Shown here: piece by piece, positions 1-7,100 of the stretch | Numbering within the stretch: the stretch's first letter is position 1 | Layout of the letters: each line of letters starts with the position of its first letter | Assembly: GCA_020029455.1 (NCBI GenBank) | Contig: JAIBJH010000071.1 | Location: 1-10,935 of the forward strand | Length of the DNA: 10,935 nucleotides | Direction of reading: 5' to 3' | Source: Hyphomicrobiales bacterium | GTDB taxonomy: Bacteria > Pseudomonadota > Alphaproteobacteria > Rhizobiales > Aestuariivirgaceae | Program-made: the position numbers and the translations under genes | Notes under the pieces: model-generated | Databases searched by the model: none | Seen by the model: only the letters and a program-made list of their open reading frames with translations | Told to the model about the DNA's origin: nothing

Positions 1-21
1 CATGGTGAACCGGGGCTTCGC

Positions 22-771
22 CTACAAGGCTTTGAAAAAGGCCACTGATTCCCGTTTGAAGTCCCGGTCGCCCACGGCCGACATGGGGTTTTTTCCCGGT
101 AGTGTCAGGCCTTTGGCACCGGGGATCATGGCAACAAGGGGTTCGACTTTCCCCGAAACATCATCCAGTTCACCCGCAACCACCAGCACGGGCACTTTAA
201 TGGCAGCAAGGGCGTCAGGCTTGATCTTGACGCGTGTAGAACGGATGCAGGCGGCAAGAGCCTTGCGGTCACTCTTGGTCTGGTCGGCAAAGACGCGGAA
301 GGACTTTGCACCTGCATCAACAACATCCGAGACATGCGGTGCTTCCAGCGCATCGGCAATGGCCTCGGCACCCGGCACGCCGGAGACCATGCGTTCGGCC
401 AGTCCTGCAAAGACCACCTTCTTCACCAAGTCCGGCCGCTGGATGGTGAGAAAGGCCGCAACGCGCGCGCCCATGGAATAGCCGATGACATTTGCAGATG
501 CGATGTTGAGGTGCTCCAGCAGGCGGGCCGCATCAACGGCCATCAAGGGCGCCGAGTATTGCGCCTGGTCGTAAAGCTTCTCGCTTTCGCCATGGCCGCG
601 ATGGTCGAAGGCGATGACCCGGAAGCCTGCATCCAGAAGATATTTGACCCAGCCGGTCGAGACCCAATTGACCCGGATATTCGAGGCAAAGCCGTGGATG
701 AGGAGGACCGACTCGCCCTCGCCCTCATCCATGAAGGCGATCTCCACGCCGTCCGAATTGAATTTTTGCAT
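22..771 (-). CDS. alpha/beta hydrolase fold protein, possibly inactive
   Basis: This 249-residue protein has the usual length for a small single-domain alpha/beta hydrolase and no signal peptide, so it is probably cytoplasmic. Seen in the sequence: the oxyanion-hole HGF at residues 26-28, the strand-turn FDHRGHG at 55-61, the nucleophile elbow GYSMG at 97-101 (Ser99), and a likely acid residue in GELDD at 200-204. The catalytic histidine expected near the C-terminus is absent: the motif reads PGKNPMSAVGD, with Pro229 where relatives usually have His, and no histidine occurs after residue 193. The substrate cannot be told; such proteins are often annotated as esterases or haloperoxidase-like hydrolases. 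The ATG start is preceded by a GGGG-containing stretch. The gene diverges from the zinc-finger gene across 56 bases. Fold assignment is secure; activity is doubtful. Confidence 0.9.
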   Translation of the reverse strand: MQKFNSDGVEIAFMDEGEGESVLLIHGFASNIRVNWVSTGWVKYLLDAGFRVIAFDHRGHGESEKLYDQAQYSAPLMAVDAARLLEHLNIASANVIGYSMGARVAAFLTIQRPDLVKKVVFAGLAERMVSGVPGAEAIADALEAPHVSDVVDAGAKSFRVFADQTKSDRKALAACIRSTRVKIKPDALAAIKVPVLVVAGELDDVSGKVEPLVAMIPGAKGLTLPGKNPMSAVGDRDFKRESVAFFKAL

Positions 772-827
772 GACCCCAAAGATATGCTATCGAGCAGCCC
801 GCAAAACAAGCATGCGAGGAACCCGTC

Positions 828-1073
828 ATGGCCGCAGGCGCAACGCCTCATTTCCAGAACTCCATGGGAGTGGCGAAAATCGAAATTGGCGCCAAGGAGT
901 TCATGTGCATCGGAGCTAAGCCGCCCCATGACCATCCGCATGTGTTCCTCGACATGGGCGCTGCGGGCGAGATGGTCTGTCCTTATTGCTCCACGCTTTA
1001 TGTGTACAACAAGAACCTGGCCGCCGATGCTGCGCAGCCGGTAGAGGCTGCCTGGCACGATGAAGCCACATGA
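828..1073 (+). CDS. CHCC-type zinc-finger domain protein (NDUFS6-like)
   Basis: This is a small 81-residue protein of the zf-CHCC family, related to the zinc-binding domain of the mitochondrial complex I subunit NDUFS6. Zinc ligands visible are Cys27, His36 (in DHPHVFLDMG), Cys51 and Cys54 (CPYC), giving the C-H-C-C order of the family. In alphaproteobacteria such proteins occur as stand-alone genes and may be accessory to respiratory complex I; that role is an inference from the family. The ATG at 828 follows a GAGGA ribosome binding site at 816-820 with a 7-base spacer, which decides the start. Its stop overlaps the start of the GNAT gene (ATGA at 1070-1073), so it probably leads a three-gene coupled operon. 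Confidence 0.88.
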   Translation: MAAGATPHFQNSMGVAKIEIGAKEFMCIGAKPPHDHPHVFLDMGAAGEMVCPYCSTLYVYNKNLAADAAQPVEAAWHDEAT

Positions 1074-1555
1074 AAACTGCGGTCACGATCCGCAGCTTTG
1101 AAGAGCATGACCTTGATGGCGTGATCGCCGTCGCCCGGGACTTGCAAAAGGCCGAGCGAATGCTGTTCGCTCGCATGAAACTTCCTGAGGATATTGGCAA
1201 AGACTACGTCAGCCAGATTTGCAAATCTGTGACGGACCACGAAGGCGCGTTCCTTGTAGCGGAAATTGCTGGAATAATTGTGGGCTATTGCACGCTCCTG
1301 ACGCATTGCGACAGTAGTGATGAACCGGAGGAAGCATTCTACCGCTATGCCTTTGTCGGCGACCTCGCGGTTGCTGAAAGCCGCCGCAGCAATGGAATTG
1401 GAGCGATGTTGATTGATGAAGCGGGACGTATTGCCAAAGCCGCAGGGATTAACTGGCTGCGGCTTAGCGTTCTGGCATCGAATGCGGCGGCGCGGCGCTT
1501 CTATGCAAGGCAGGGCTTTGCCGAACATCTCATCAAAGTCGAAAAGGCCCTATGA
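1070..1555 (+). CDS. GNAT family N-acetyltransferase
   Basis: This 161-residue protein is a single GNAT domain that transfers an acetyl group from acetyl-CoA to an unknown amine. The acetyl-CoA pyrophosphate-binding loop RRSNGIG lies at residues 105-111, after strand FVGDLAV (95-101). The following strand-helix LSVLASNAAARRFYARQGF (132-150) is the typical motif B, with the Asn and Tyr often seen there. Length is normal for the family. The start ATG lies inside the upstream stop (ATGA), and its own stop overlaps the start of the glycosylase gene in the same way, so translation of the three genes is probably coupled. The substrate cannot be inferred from the domain alone; the neighbouring DNA-repair gene suggests, weakly, a detoxification role. 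Confidence 0.92.
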   Translation: MKTAVTIRSFEEHDLDGVIAVARDLQKAERMLFARMKLPEDIGKDYVSQICKSVTDHEGAFLVAEIAGIIVGYCTLLTHCDSSDEPEEAFYRYAFVGDLAVAESRRSNGIGAMLIDEAGRIAKAAGINWLRLSVLASNAAARRFYARQGFAEHLIKVEKAL

Positions 1556-2781
1556 AATCCAATAGTCTTTCGCTGGCTGAAACGCGGCGGCTGGCGCTCG
1601 CAGCACAGGGGTTTTCAGGAAAGCCCCGGCGCGAAAGCGGCACTTGGTCAATAGTCGAGAAGACCATTGACCGGCTGCACCTCCTGCAGATCGATAGCGT
1701 TAATGTGCTGGTGCGTTCGCACTACCTGCCGCTGTTTTCGCGCATCGGCAACTATGATGCCGAAATGCTCGACAAGCGCACGCTGAAGTCGAAGCGCCGA
1801 CATTGTTTCGAATGCTGGGCTCATGAGGCAAGCCTTGTGCCGATGGCACTGCATCCGCTGATGCGTTGGCGCATGGAACGGGCGCGGCAGGGCAATGGCA
1901 TCTACAGTTCGATGGATTCCTTTGGGCGTGAACAGGCCGCCTATTTGCGCGATACGCTCAAGCATATCGAGACGAACGGCCCCGTCCGGGCCAGCGAGGT
2001 TCCGGGCGGCGGCAAGGCGCAAGGCGGCTGGTGGGGATGGAGCAAGGGCAAAATGGCGCTTGAGACGCTGTTCGACCAAGGCCTCATTACGGCGCGCGAA
2101 CGGCAAGGCTTCGAGCGCGTCTATGACTTGACCGAACGTGTCATAGCTGCCGATGTCCTCAATCTTCCGACACCTTCCGAGAAGGAAGCGTTTCGCCAAC
2201 TTCTGGTGATGGCGGCGCAGGCACTTGGCGTCGGGACAGAATTTGACCTTAGAGATTATTTCCGGCTGCCTGTTGCCGAAACCAAATCGGCACTTGCGGA
2301 AGCGGTTGAAGCAGGATCGCTTGTCGAGGTGAAAGTCGAAGGATGGAACAAGCCTGCCTACATGCCCGTGGAAGCGATCATACCAAGAAAGGCGGGCGGG
2401 CGGGCCCTGCTCTCTCCTTTTGATCCTCTGGTCTGGTATCGGGAACGCGCTGAGCGGCTTTTTGATTTTCACTACCGCATCGAACTCTACACACCCGATC
2501 ACAAGCGCAAGTACGGCTACTATGTCTTGCCCTTCCTGATGGGCGATAGATTGCCGGCGCGGCTCTGCCTCAAGTCAGACCGTGCAGAAAGCGTGTTGAG
2601 GGTCAACACCGCGAATTCAGAAGCAGGCGTTGATCAAGAGGAGGTTGCAACTGCACTCGCTGCAGAACTCCGGTTGATGGCATCATGGCTAGGCCTCAGC
2701 CAAGTGACAGTTTCACGAAAGGGCAATTTGGCGAAGGCCCTGGGCAAAGTCATCAGACAAACGCACGATACTTCGCAATGA
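1552..2781 (+). CDS. ycaQ: YcaQ/AlkX-like winged-helix DNA glycosylase
   Basis: This 409-residue protein belongs to the HTH_42 family (YcaQ/AlkX and AlkZ), whose studied members remove bulky N7-alkyl purines and open interstrand crosslinks. Seen: LAAQG near the N-terminus (16-20), KPRR (24-27), the catalytic-type motif QID at 46-48 (the Q-x-D form reported for AlkX rather than the Q-x-Q of AlkZ), FSRIGNY (62-68) and CWAHEAS (88-94). A winged-helix part follows, with GKMALETLFDQGLI (166-179) and YDLTERV (191-197). The C-terminal barrel contains LLSPFDPLVWYRERAERLF (286-304) and KYGYYVLPFLMGDRL (320-334). Length matches the E. coli homologue. The start overlaps the GNAT stop (ATGA). Its last 29 bases overlap the end of the opposing aminotransferase gene. 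Glycosylase activity is inferred from the family. Confidence 0.9.
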   Translation: MKSNSLSLAETRRLALAAQGFSGKPRRESGTWSIVEKTIDRLHLLQIDSVNVLVRSHYLPLFSRIGNYDAEMLDKRTLKSKRRHCFECWAHEASLVPMALHPLMRWRMERARQGNGIYSSMDSFGREQAAYLRDTLKHIETNGPVRASEVPGGGKAQGGWWGWSKGKMALETLFDQGLITARERQGFERVYDLTERVIAADVLNLPTPSEKEAFRQLLVMAAQALGVGTEFDLRDYFRLPVAETKSALAEAVEAGSLVEVKVEGWNKPAYMPVEAIIPRKAGGRALLSPFDPLVWYRERAERLFDFHYRIELYTPDHKRKYGYYVLPFLMGDRLPARLCLKSDRAESVLRVNTANSEAGVDQEEVATALAAELRLMASWLGLSQVTVSRKGNLAKALGKVIRQTHDTSQ

Positions 2782-4057
2782 AACGGGCCAGCGATGCCTC
2801 AAGGGCATCGAACTCCTGGCCTGCCAAGATCAACGACAGCGCCATGAAACCGCGCTCTGCAAGATAGATGCCTTCATCTAAGAGGTGAAAATAGATCAGG
2901 CGCTTCAGCCGCCCGTCTGCCTTGGCTGCATCCTCGGCGCTGCGGATGTTACCGCCAATCGGATGCAAGGTGAGAAGCGAGCCGACGCCCGTCACCTGCA
3001 TCCGCGCCTGGTGCTTCATGAACATCGTATTGAGGCGCGCCTTCAGCGCTTCGCCGCGCTCATTTAGTGCGACACAAGCCTCGGGCGTGAAGACTTCGGT
3101 GATGCCGACATACCCAGCCATCATGGTCAGCGTGTTGTTGTTGAAGGTGCCAGCATGGGGCAGCGCCTTGGGGCGTGATGGATCGAACTGGTCCATGATT
3201 TCGGCACGGCCACCAAAGGCACCAAAGCTCATGCCGCCGCCAATATATTTGCCAAGAGTCTTGAGATCAGGTGTCACGTCAGTCTTGGCGGCGAGGCCGC
3301 CGGGATGCAGGCGCGAGGTCATGACTTCGTCGAAGATCAGCACAATGCCAAGTTTCCCGCATTCCTCACTGAGCATCCCAAGAAATTCCATGCTTGCCGG
3401 AATGCAGCCGCCGCCGCCCAGCATGGGCTCCAGGATCACAACGGCAAGGCGTTGCGCGTTGTCGGTAATCAGTTTCCGTGTCGCTTCCACATCATTGTAT
3501 TTGCCCATCACACATTCAAAGGGCGCATTCACCGGCGAGGCACCGTGGGTGAAATAGAGCGTGCCGCCATGATAGCCGCCCTCCATGGGCATGATGGCGG
3601 GCTTGCCGGTGAAATTCCTCGCGGCGGCGAGCGCCATCATGTTGGCCTCGGTGCCGGAGTTGGTGAAGCGTACGCGCTCCAGGGCGAAGCGACTGGTCAC
3701 AGCCTCGGCGAAGGTCACTTCCTGTTCATGCTGGGCGCCCATGTTGAGTCCCTGCCCCGTGGCAGACTGGACTGCGGCGGTGATCTTGGGGTGCGAATGG
3801 CCATAGATCCCTGCCGAGTATTCGCCGACATAGTCCACATACTCATGGCCATCCACATCGGTCAGGCGGCAACCTTCGGCCTTTGCCACCCTGATCGGAA
3901 AGGGCTGGGAGAACAATACCGTGCGAGTGTTTCCGCCGGGCATGACGGCTTTGGCGCGTTCATGCATGGCAGCCGTCTTGGGCCGCCTGGCAACAAAGTT
4001 CGCTACAGCCGCAGACAAAAGGCGGTCAAGTTCAGCAGGATCAATCACGGGGATCAC
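2753..4057 (-). CDS. class-III aminotransferase, glutamate-1-semialdehyde aminomutase-like
   Basis: This 434-residue protein is a PLP-dependent fold-type I enzyme of the class-III aminotransferase family. Landmarks: VMPGGNTRTVLF (38-49), the substrate-domain segment DGHEYVDYVGEYSAGIYGHSHP (69-90), NSGTEANMMAL (133-143) for the PLP phosphate, the PLP-ring aspartate in FDEVMTSR (Asp243), and the Schiff-base lysine Lys270 in TLGKYIGGG. FDEVMTSRLHPGG and GGNTRTVLF mark a GSAM-like subgroup usually annotated only as 'aspartate aminotransferase family'. No haem biosynthesis gene is near, so a role as true HemL is not supported; it more likely transaminates an unknown amino or keto compound. The first in-frame start is GTG at 4057, with another GTG at 4048; neither has a clear ribosome binding site. 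It converges on and overlaps the glycosylase gene. Confidence 0.9.
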   Translation of the reverse strand: MIPVIDPAELDRLLSAAVANFVARRPKTAAMHERAKAVMPGGNTRTVLFSQPFPIRVAKAEGCRLTDVDGHEYVDYVGEYSAGIYGHSHPKITAAVQSATGQGLNMGAQHEQEVTFAEAVTSRFALERVRFTNSGTEANMMALAAARNFTGKPAIMPMEGGYHGGTLYFTHGASPVNAPFECVMGKYNDVEATRKLITDNAQRLAVVILEPMLGGGGCIPASMEFLGMLSEECGKLGIVLIFDEVMTSRLHPGGLAAKTDVTPDLKTLGKYIGGGMSFGAFGGRAEIMDQFDPSRPKALPHAGTFNNNTLTMMAGYVGITEVFTPEACVALNERGEALKARLNTMFMKHQARMQVTGVGSLLTLHPIGGNIRSAEDAAKADGRLKRLIYFHLLDEGIYLAERGFMALSLILAGQEFDALEASLARFIAKYRAFV

Positions 4058-4131
4058 ATAATGGTCACAAAGAGTGGCAAGATAACATGCTTTCCGGTAA
4101 CATCTTCGATCTAGACAGCGGCTGCAAGACG

Positions 4132-4905
4132 ATGATCAACGGCATTGGGAAATTCTCTGCAATCGCGGCATTGTGCCTTTGCCTTGCCGCTCCCCTTGCG
4201 GGCAGTGCCCTGGCGGAAGACGCTGAGGTCAGCGTCCGATACGACGTGGATGTGAAGGGCGTCACGATCATGAAGCTCCGCTTCACTACGCAGATCAGAG
4301 GCAACGCCTATGCAACGGAAATCACCGCAAAGACAACTGGCATGGCGAACTGGTTCTCCGATTACAAGATTGAGATGGGCGCCCAGGGGACCTTGAGCAG
4401 TGGCAGGTTCACACCCGCCAGCTTCAGCCGCGAGCGCAAAAAGAATGGCAAGAAAAAGGAAGCAACAACCGACTGGAGCAGCGGCGCGCCGCTGATCACC
4501 GAAGAGAATGGCGATGATGAGTTCGCCGCCATGGCGCAAGTCGTCAATGCATCAACAGTGGACCCCTTGTCCTTGCTCCTCGGATTGTCGTTCGACAGCA
4601 ACGATAGCCCATGCAGGGGAGGCCGCAGGGTATTTGATGGCCGCGATGTCTATGACGTTGTGCTGGCTGGCGGCAATAACGAAGATGAAGGGCGCATTTC
4701 CTGCCGCATCACGTTGAACTATGTGGCGGGCAAGGAAGTGGCAGACGCAAAACCCGATGCGGCCAAGCCGGACATCTACGGTGTTCTCCTGAAGCCCGTG
4801 AATGCCGCCACGCTGGGCAGGACAATCTGGGTGCCGGAAAAGATCAGTGGCAGGGCTTCGGGCCAGAACTTCGTGGCGACATCCACTGACTTGGATATCC
4901 AGTAG
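4132..4905 (+). CDS. DUF3108 periplasmic protein
   Basis: This is a 257-residue protein of the DUF3108 family, whose function is unknown. From the ATG at 4132 it begins with a classical signal peptide: a short N-region with one Lys, a hydrophobic core (IAALCLCLAAPLAG) and a cleavage site after SALA, so it is probably exported to the periplasm. The mature part starts with VSVRYDVDVKGV, then GNAYATEITAKTTGMANW and a GxxxSGRFTPASF stretch typical of the family, and is likely mostly beta strand. A basic KKNGKKKE patch follows. An in-frame ATG at 4087 would add 15 residues; 4132 is preferred because it gives a normal signal peptide and leaves a 74-base divergent gap, but neither start has a strong ribosome binding site. 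Its stop is 16 bases from that of parE, with no terminator hairpin visible. Confidence 0.82.
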   Translation: MINGIGKFSAIAALCLCLAAPLAGSALAEDAEVSVRYDVDVKGVTIMKLRFTTQIRGNAYATEITAKTTGMANWFSDYKIEMGAQGTLSSGRFTPASFSRERKKNGKKKEATTDWSSGAPLITEENGDDEFAAMAQVVNASTVDPLSLLLGLSFDSNDSPCRGGRRVFDGRDVYDVVLAGGNNEDEGRISCRITLNYVAGKEVADAKPDAAKPDIYGVLLKPVNAATLGRTIWVPEKISGRASGQNFVATSTDLDIQ

Positions 4906-4921
4906 CCGACTTGGACCCGCC

Positions 4922-6961
4922 CTAGACGTCCAGCGTCTCTTCCTCGACGAATTGCGCACGTTCGGAAATGAAGTTGAAGCGCTCTTCTGGCTTATTCCCC
5001 ATCAGCTGCTCGACAATGCGCGCGGTTGAGGCGCGGGCCGCATCCGATAGCGTCACGCGCAGCATCAGGCGCTTGGCCGGGTCCATAGTTGTTTCCTTGA
5101 GCTGGGGCGCGGTCATCTCGCCAAGGCCCTTGAAGCGTCCCATTTCCACCTTGCCGCGCCCCGTAAACTCGGTCTTGAGCAATTCATCGCGGTGCTTCTC
5201 GTCACGGGCATAGGCGTTCTTGCCGCCCTGGCTCAGGCGGTAGAGCGGCGGTACGGCGAGATAGAGATGGCCGTCATCAATCAACTTCGGCATCTGGCGA
5301 TAGAAGAAGGTGATGAGCAGCGAGGCGATGTGGGCGCCGTCCACATCGGCGTCAGTCATGATGATGACCTTCTCATAGCGGAGATCGGCTTCGCGGTATG
5401 AAGTGCCTATGCCACAGCCCAGCGCCTGCACGAGGTCGCTGATCTGCTGGTTCTGGGCCATTTTGTCCTTGCCGGCAGAGGCGACATTCAGAATTTTGCC
5501 GCGCAAGGGCAGCACGGCCTGTGTCTCGCGATTGCGCGCCTGCTTGGCGGAACCTCCAGCCGAGTCGCCTTCCACGATGAAGAGTTCTGAACCTTCGGCC
5601 TGTGTAGCGGAGCAATCGGCGAGCTTGCCGGGAAGACGAAGCTTCCGCACCGCCGTCTTGCGGCCCACCTCTTTTTCCTGCCGCCTACGGACGCGCTCTT
5701 CGGCGCGCTCGATTACAAAATCCAGCAAACGGTCGGCTTGCGCGGGATGCCCCGTGAGCCAGTGATCGAAATGATCACTGACTGCGCGTTCCACGATCTT
5801 GGCAGCCTCGACTGTCGCCAGCTTGTCCTTGGTCTGGCCGACAAATTCCGGCTCGCGAATGAAGACGGAAAGCATGGCGCCAGCCTGGATCATCACGTCA
5901 TCGGCGGTGATGCTGGTTGCACGTTTATTGCCGGTGAGTTCGGCGTAATTTTTCAGCGACTTGTTGAGCGCGGTACGCAGGCCCTGCTCATGCGTTCCGC
6001 CATCGGCAGTGGGGATCGTGTTGCAGTAGGATGATATAAAGCCGTCTTCGCCGCCGAACCAGGCCACCGCCCACTCCACCGTGCCATGGCCACCTTCCTT
6101 CTCCACCTTTCCTGCAAACATCTCGTCGGCCACGCGCGGGCGGCCTTCCAGACGCTCCTCCAGAAAGTCCTGCAAGCCGCCGGGGAAATGGAACACCGCC
6201 TCTGTCGGCGTGTCCTTGTCCTTGATGTGCTTTTCCGCGCAGGCCCAGCGGATTTCAACACCGCCGAAGAGATAGGATTTGGAGCGCGACATGCGATAGA
6301 GGCGATGGGCATTGAAGGCGGTGTTGCCCTTGCCGAAGATCTGGCTGTCGGGCAGGAACTTCACCATGGTGCCGCGACGGCCGGACACCTTGCCGAGATT
6401 CTGGATCTTGCCGGTGGCCTTGCCGCGCCGGAACTCTTGCCGGTAGAGCTGCTGGCCGCGCGCCACTTCAACGATCAGATGCTCGGAAAGTGCGTTCACC
6501 ACTGACACGCCGACACCATGCAAGCCGCCTGATGTGTCATAGACGCTGGAGTCGAATTTTCCGCCCGCATGCAGCGTGGTCATGATGACTTCCAGCGCTG
6601 ACTTGTCCTTGAACTTGGGATGCGGATCGACCGGGATGCCGCGGCCATTGTCCATCACTGAAAGATAGCCATCCTCGTGATATTCCACCTCGATGCGTGT
6701 GGCATGGCCGGCGACCGCCTCGTCCATGGAGTTGTCGATCACTTCGGCAAAGAGGTGGTGCAGCGCCTTTTCATCAGTGCCACCGATATACATGCCGGGG
6801 CGGCGGCGGACGGGCTCCAAGCCCTCCAACACCTCGATGTCGGCAGCGGTGTAGCTCTCCTCGCCACGGGATTTGGCCGTAGCGCGGGACTTGGCTTTGG
6901 GTGCCTGCGGCATGTCTCCGAAGAGGTCGCCGCCGCCTTTTCCATTGTTCGATTTCGCCAT
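4922..6961 (-). CDS. parE: DNA topoisomerase IV subunit B
   Basis: This 679-residue protein is the ATPase and TOPRIM subunit of topoisomerase IV, which with ParC decatenates replicated chromosomes. The GHKL ATPase shows EVIDNSMDEA (73-82), DNGRGIP (104-110) and GGLHGVG (145-151); the transducer carries the QTKDKL switch loop at 376-381 with its ATP-contacting lysine. TOPRIM shows EGDSAGGSAKQARNRETQAV (464-483), PLRGKILNV (485-493) and the metal-binding DADVD (537-541). The tail contains FKGLGEMTAPQLKETTMDP (610-628) and ends FVEEETLDV. FKGLGEMTAPQLKETTMDPAKR, the ending and the length favour ParE over GyrB. The frame stays open far upstream into the opposite-strand tctC, but the ATG at 6961 is chosen because the Ala/Lys-rich leader and conserved domain begin there. 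No ParC gene lies in the window. The N-terminal 36 residues are low-complexity and basic. Confidence 0.96.
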   Translation of the reverse strand: MAKSNNGKGGGDLFGDMPQAPKAKSRATAKSRGEESYTAADIEVLEGLEPVRRRPGMYIGGTDEKALHHLFAEVIDNSMDEAVAGHATRIEVEYHEDGYLSVMDNGRGIPVDPHPKFKDKSALEVIMTTLHAGGKFDSSVYDTSGGLHGVGVSVVNALSEHLIVEVARGQQLYRQEFRRGKATGKIQNLGKVSGRRGTMVKFLPDSQIFGKGNTAFNAHRLYRMSRSKSYLFGGVEIRWACAEKHIKDKDTPTEAVFHFPGGLQDFLEERLEGRPRVADEMFAGKVEKEGGHGTVEWAVAWFGGEDGFISSYCNTIPTADGGTHEQGLRTALNKSLKNYAELTGNKRATSITADDVMIQAGAMLSVFIREPEFVGQTKDKLATVEAAKIVERAVSDHFDHWLTGHPAQADRLLDFVIERAEERVRRRQEKEVGRKTAVRKLRLPGKLADCSATQAEGSELFIVEGDSAGGSAKQARNRETQAVLPLRGKILNVASAGKDKMAQNQQISDLVQALGCGIGTSYREADLRYEKVIIMTDADVDGAHIASLLITFFYRQMPKLIDDGHLYLAVPPLYRLSQGGKNAYARDEKHRDELLKTEFTGRGKVEMGRFKGLGEMTAPQLKETTMDPAKRLMLRVTLSDAARASTARIVEQLMGNKPEERFNFISERAQFVEEETLDV

Positions 6962-7100
6962 CTTGTTCCCAGTTGAGCACGAATCAATCGCCGCAATATG
7001 GCAGGTCCAGCAACCGATATCGAACCCGCTTGCACTCGGGGCGATTTTGCGCAATCTGGACTCATAATAATAACAACCAAGTGCCTTGAGGAGGAAACAC
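6962..7100. promoter_or_regulatory. divergent intergenic region between parE and tctC
   Basis: These 139 bases separate two outward-reading genes and must hold both promoters if both are transcribed from here. Towards tctC there is an AT-rich stretch with CATAAT at 7063-7068 and overlapping TAATAA copies up to 7073, plausible as a -10 element; no good -35 at 17 bases is seen (TTGCGC at 7047-7052 is 15 bases from the second TAATAA). The palindrome TTGCGCAA (7047-7054) just upstream could be an operator but is short enough to be chance. Towards parE a CATATT-like -10 can be found, with no convincing -35. Regulatory content is inferred from position. Confidence 0.35.
7089..7094 (+). promoter_or_regulatory. 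ribosome binding site of tctC
   Basis: A perfect AGGAGG lies 6 bases before the ATG at 7101. It settles the start of tctC against an in-frame TTG at 7086, which overlaps this site and would add five residues to the signal peptide. Confidence 0.85.

Noticed and set aside
1..3. Possible ATG of a further leftward gene, 18 bases after the hydrolase stop.
   Set aside because: Only one codon lies in the window and no clear ribosome binding site precedes it, so it cannot be called a gene.
3305..4114. Plus-strand open frame of 269 codons opposite the aminotransferase gene.
   Set aside because: No recognisable domain, while the minus strand encodes all PLP-enzyme motifs.
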